Below are positions 6,066 through 6,242 of a stretch of DNA of 6,242 nucleotides, piece after piece (within the stretch, counting starts at the first letter, position 1; every line of letters begins with the position of its first letter). Both the position numbers and the translations under genes were made by a program. The stretch covers positions 1-6,242 of the forward strand of contig DAOVBC010000148.1 of assembly GCA_030670715.1 (NCBI GenBank), in the 5' to 3' direction. The notes beneath the pieces are model-generated. The model ran no database searches. It had not been told where the DNA came from and saw only the letters and a program-made list of their open reading frames with translations. Source of the stretch: Deltaproteobacteria bacterium (lineage in GTDB: Bacteria > Desulfobacterota > Desulfobacteria > Desulfobacterales > SG8-13).

Positions 6066-6099
6066 GAGCCTCCGGCGGGAGCCCATCGGCCGGGAGCTC
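6066..6099. repeat. Imperfect GC-rich hairpin
   Basis: GAGCCTCCGGC at 6066-6076 can pair with GCCGGGAGCTC at 6089-6099 over 11 positions with one mismatch and one G-T pair, leaving a 12-base loop. Part of the left arm and loop (GGCGGGAGC) also resembles the right arm as a direct repeat (GGCCGGGAGC). No T run follows on either strand, so it is not a standard intrinsic terminator. It may belong to the decayed element suggested for this patch. Confidence 0.45.
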
Positions 6100-6124
6100 A
6101 GAGTTGAACGGCTTAATCGAATGC

Positions 6125-6205
6125 TCAGACCGTAGGCACTATAAACCAGGGTTCTTTCGCCTGCCCGTAGCGTTGGAAGATGGTACTGGGGTGCTTTCGC
6201 GATTT
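6125..6205 (-). pseudogene. Possible transposase scrap
   Basis: Reading the minus strand, a stop-bounded stretch of 26 codons contains FQRYGQAKEPWFIV, ending at TGA (6127-6125); the upstream stop is TAA at 6208-6206. The pattern R-Y-G-x4-E-P-W-hydrophobic recalls a strand of IS4-like DDE transposases, where a KEPWFLVT-like segment is common. The piece is very short, has no start codon and no second motif, so the match could be chance. It lies in the GC-richer patch, whose composition differs from its surroundings, which fits an insertion-sequence remnant. Confidence 0.2.
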
Positions 6206-6242
6206 TTATTTCTTGTTTTTAAAATTGAATATTGATGAACTC

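Larger units (their letters stand above)
5870..6242. other. Noncoding tail with tandem heptamers and a GC-richer patch
   Basis: No convincing gene is present after the rhomboid stop. From left to right there are about 70 unremarkable bases, a degenerate 7-base tandem repeat (5941-6000), a GC-richer block of about 170 bases (roughly 6022-6200) with an imperfect hairpin, then AT-rich sequence to the edge. No T-tract terminator follows the rhomboid gene within the first 100 bases. The sharp change of composition suggests the GC-richer block is an inserted or decayed element. Confidence 0.55.

Noticed and set aside
6049..6138. 29-residue plus-strand frame (starting MRLAFVMS) in the GC-richer patch
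   Set aside because: It is short, Arg-rich as expected for chance reading of GC-rich DNA, and lacks a ribosome binding site. It also overlaps the hairpin.

Overview
The window most resembles a Gram-negative, sulfate-reducer-like bacterium of the former Deltaproteobacteria (Desulfobacterota). This is inferred from the style of the proteins, in particular a rhomboid protease with a TPR-like tail and an SCP2-type domain next to an aminotransferase, and from moderate GC with AT-rich spacers. No marker gene fixes the taxon.

Layout. Positions 1-365 hold little that is firm. A minus-strand reading frame runs off the left edge (from 83) and is preceded by a doubtful 64-codon frame, the two joined by an ATGA overlap. 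A possible plus-strand promoter lies near 287-316. Positions 366-553 are the decayed remains of an HU/IHF-type DNA-binding protein gene, with its ribosome binding site intact, a nonsense codon after 30 residues, a frameshift and a shortened middle. Twelve bases further on begins a tight two-gene unit on the plus strand. Positions 565-1791 encode a class III PLP-dependent aminotransferase of the glutamate-1-semialdehyde aminomutase type. Positions 1798-4137 encode a 779-residue fusion of an SCP2-like lipid-binding domain, a shortened E1-alpha domain and a complete E1-beta domain of a thiamine-diphosphate 2-oxoacid dehydrogenase. After a 253-base AT-rich spacer containing a DR-IR-IR-DR repeat arrangement, 4391-5869 encode a rhomboid intramembrane serine protease with a large first loop and a C-terminal TPR-like domain. 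Positions 5870-6242 are noncoding. They hold a degenerate 7-base tandem repeat, then a GC-richer patch with an imperfect hairpin and a possible transposase scrap.

How the genes may work together. The aminotransferase and the ThDP fusion are almost certainly co-transcribed and translationally coupled, because the second gene's ribosome binding site overlaps the first gene's stop codon. A PLP aminotransferase, a ThDP enzyme that could decarboxylate a 2-oxoacid and pass on the resulting carbanion or acyl unit, and a hydrophobic-ligand domain on the same chain suggest a small pathway making or altering an amino- or keto-substituted lipid-like compound. This is more plausible than ordinary pyruvate or branched-chain oxidation, since no E2 or E3 gene is present and the alpha domain lacks a segment of about 70 residues that includes the conserved GHS/YR loop. 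The pathway idea is inference. The domain fusion and the deletion are read directly from the sequence. The rhomboid gene looks like an independent transcription unit.
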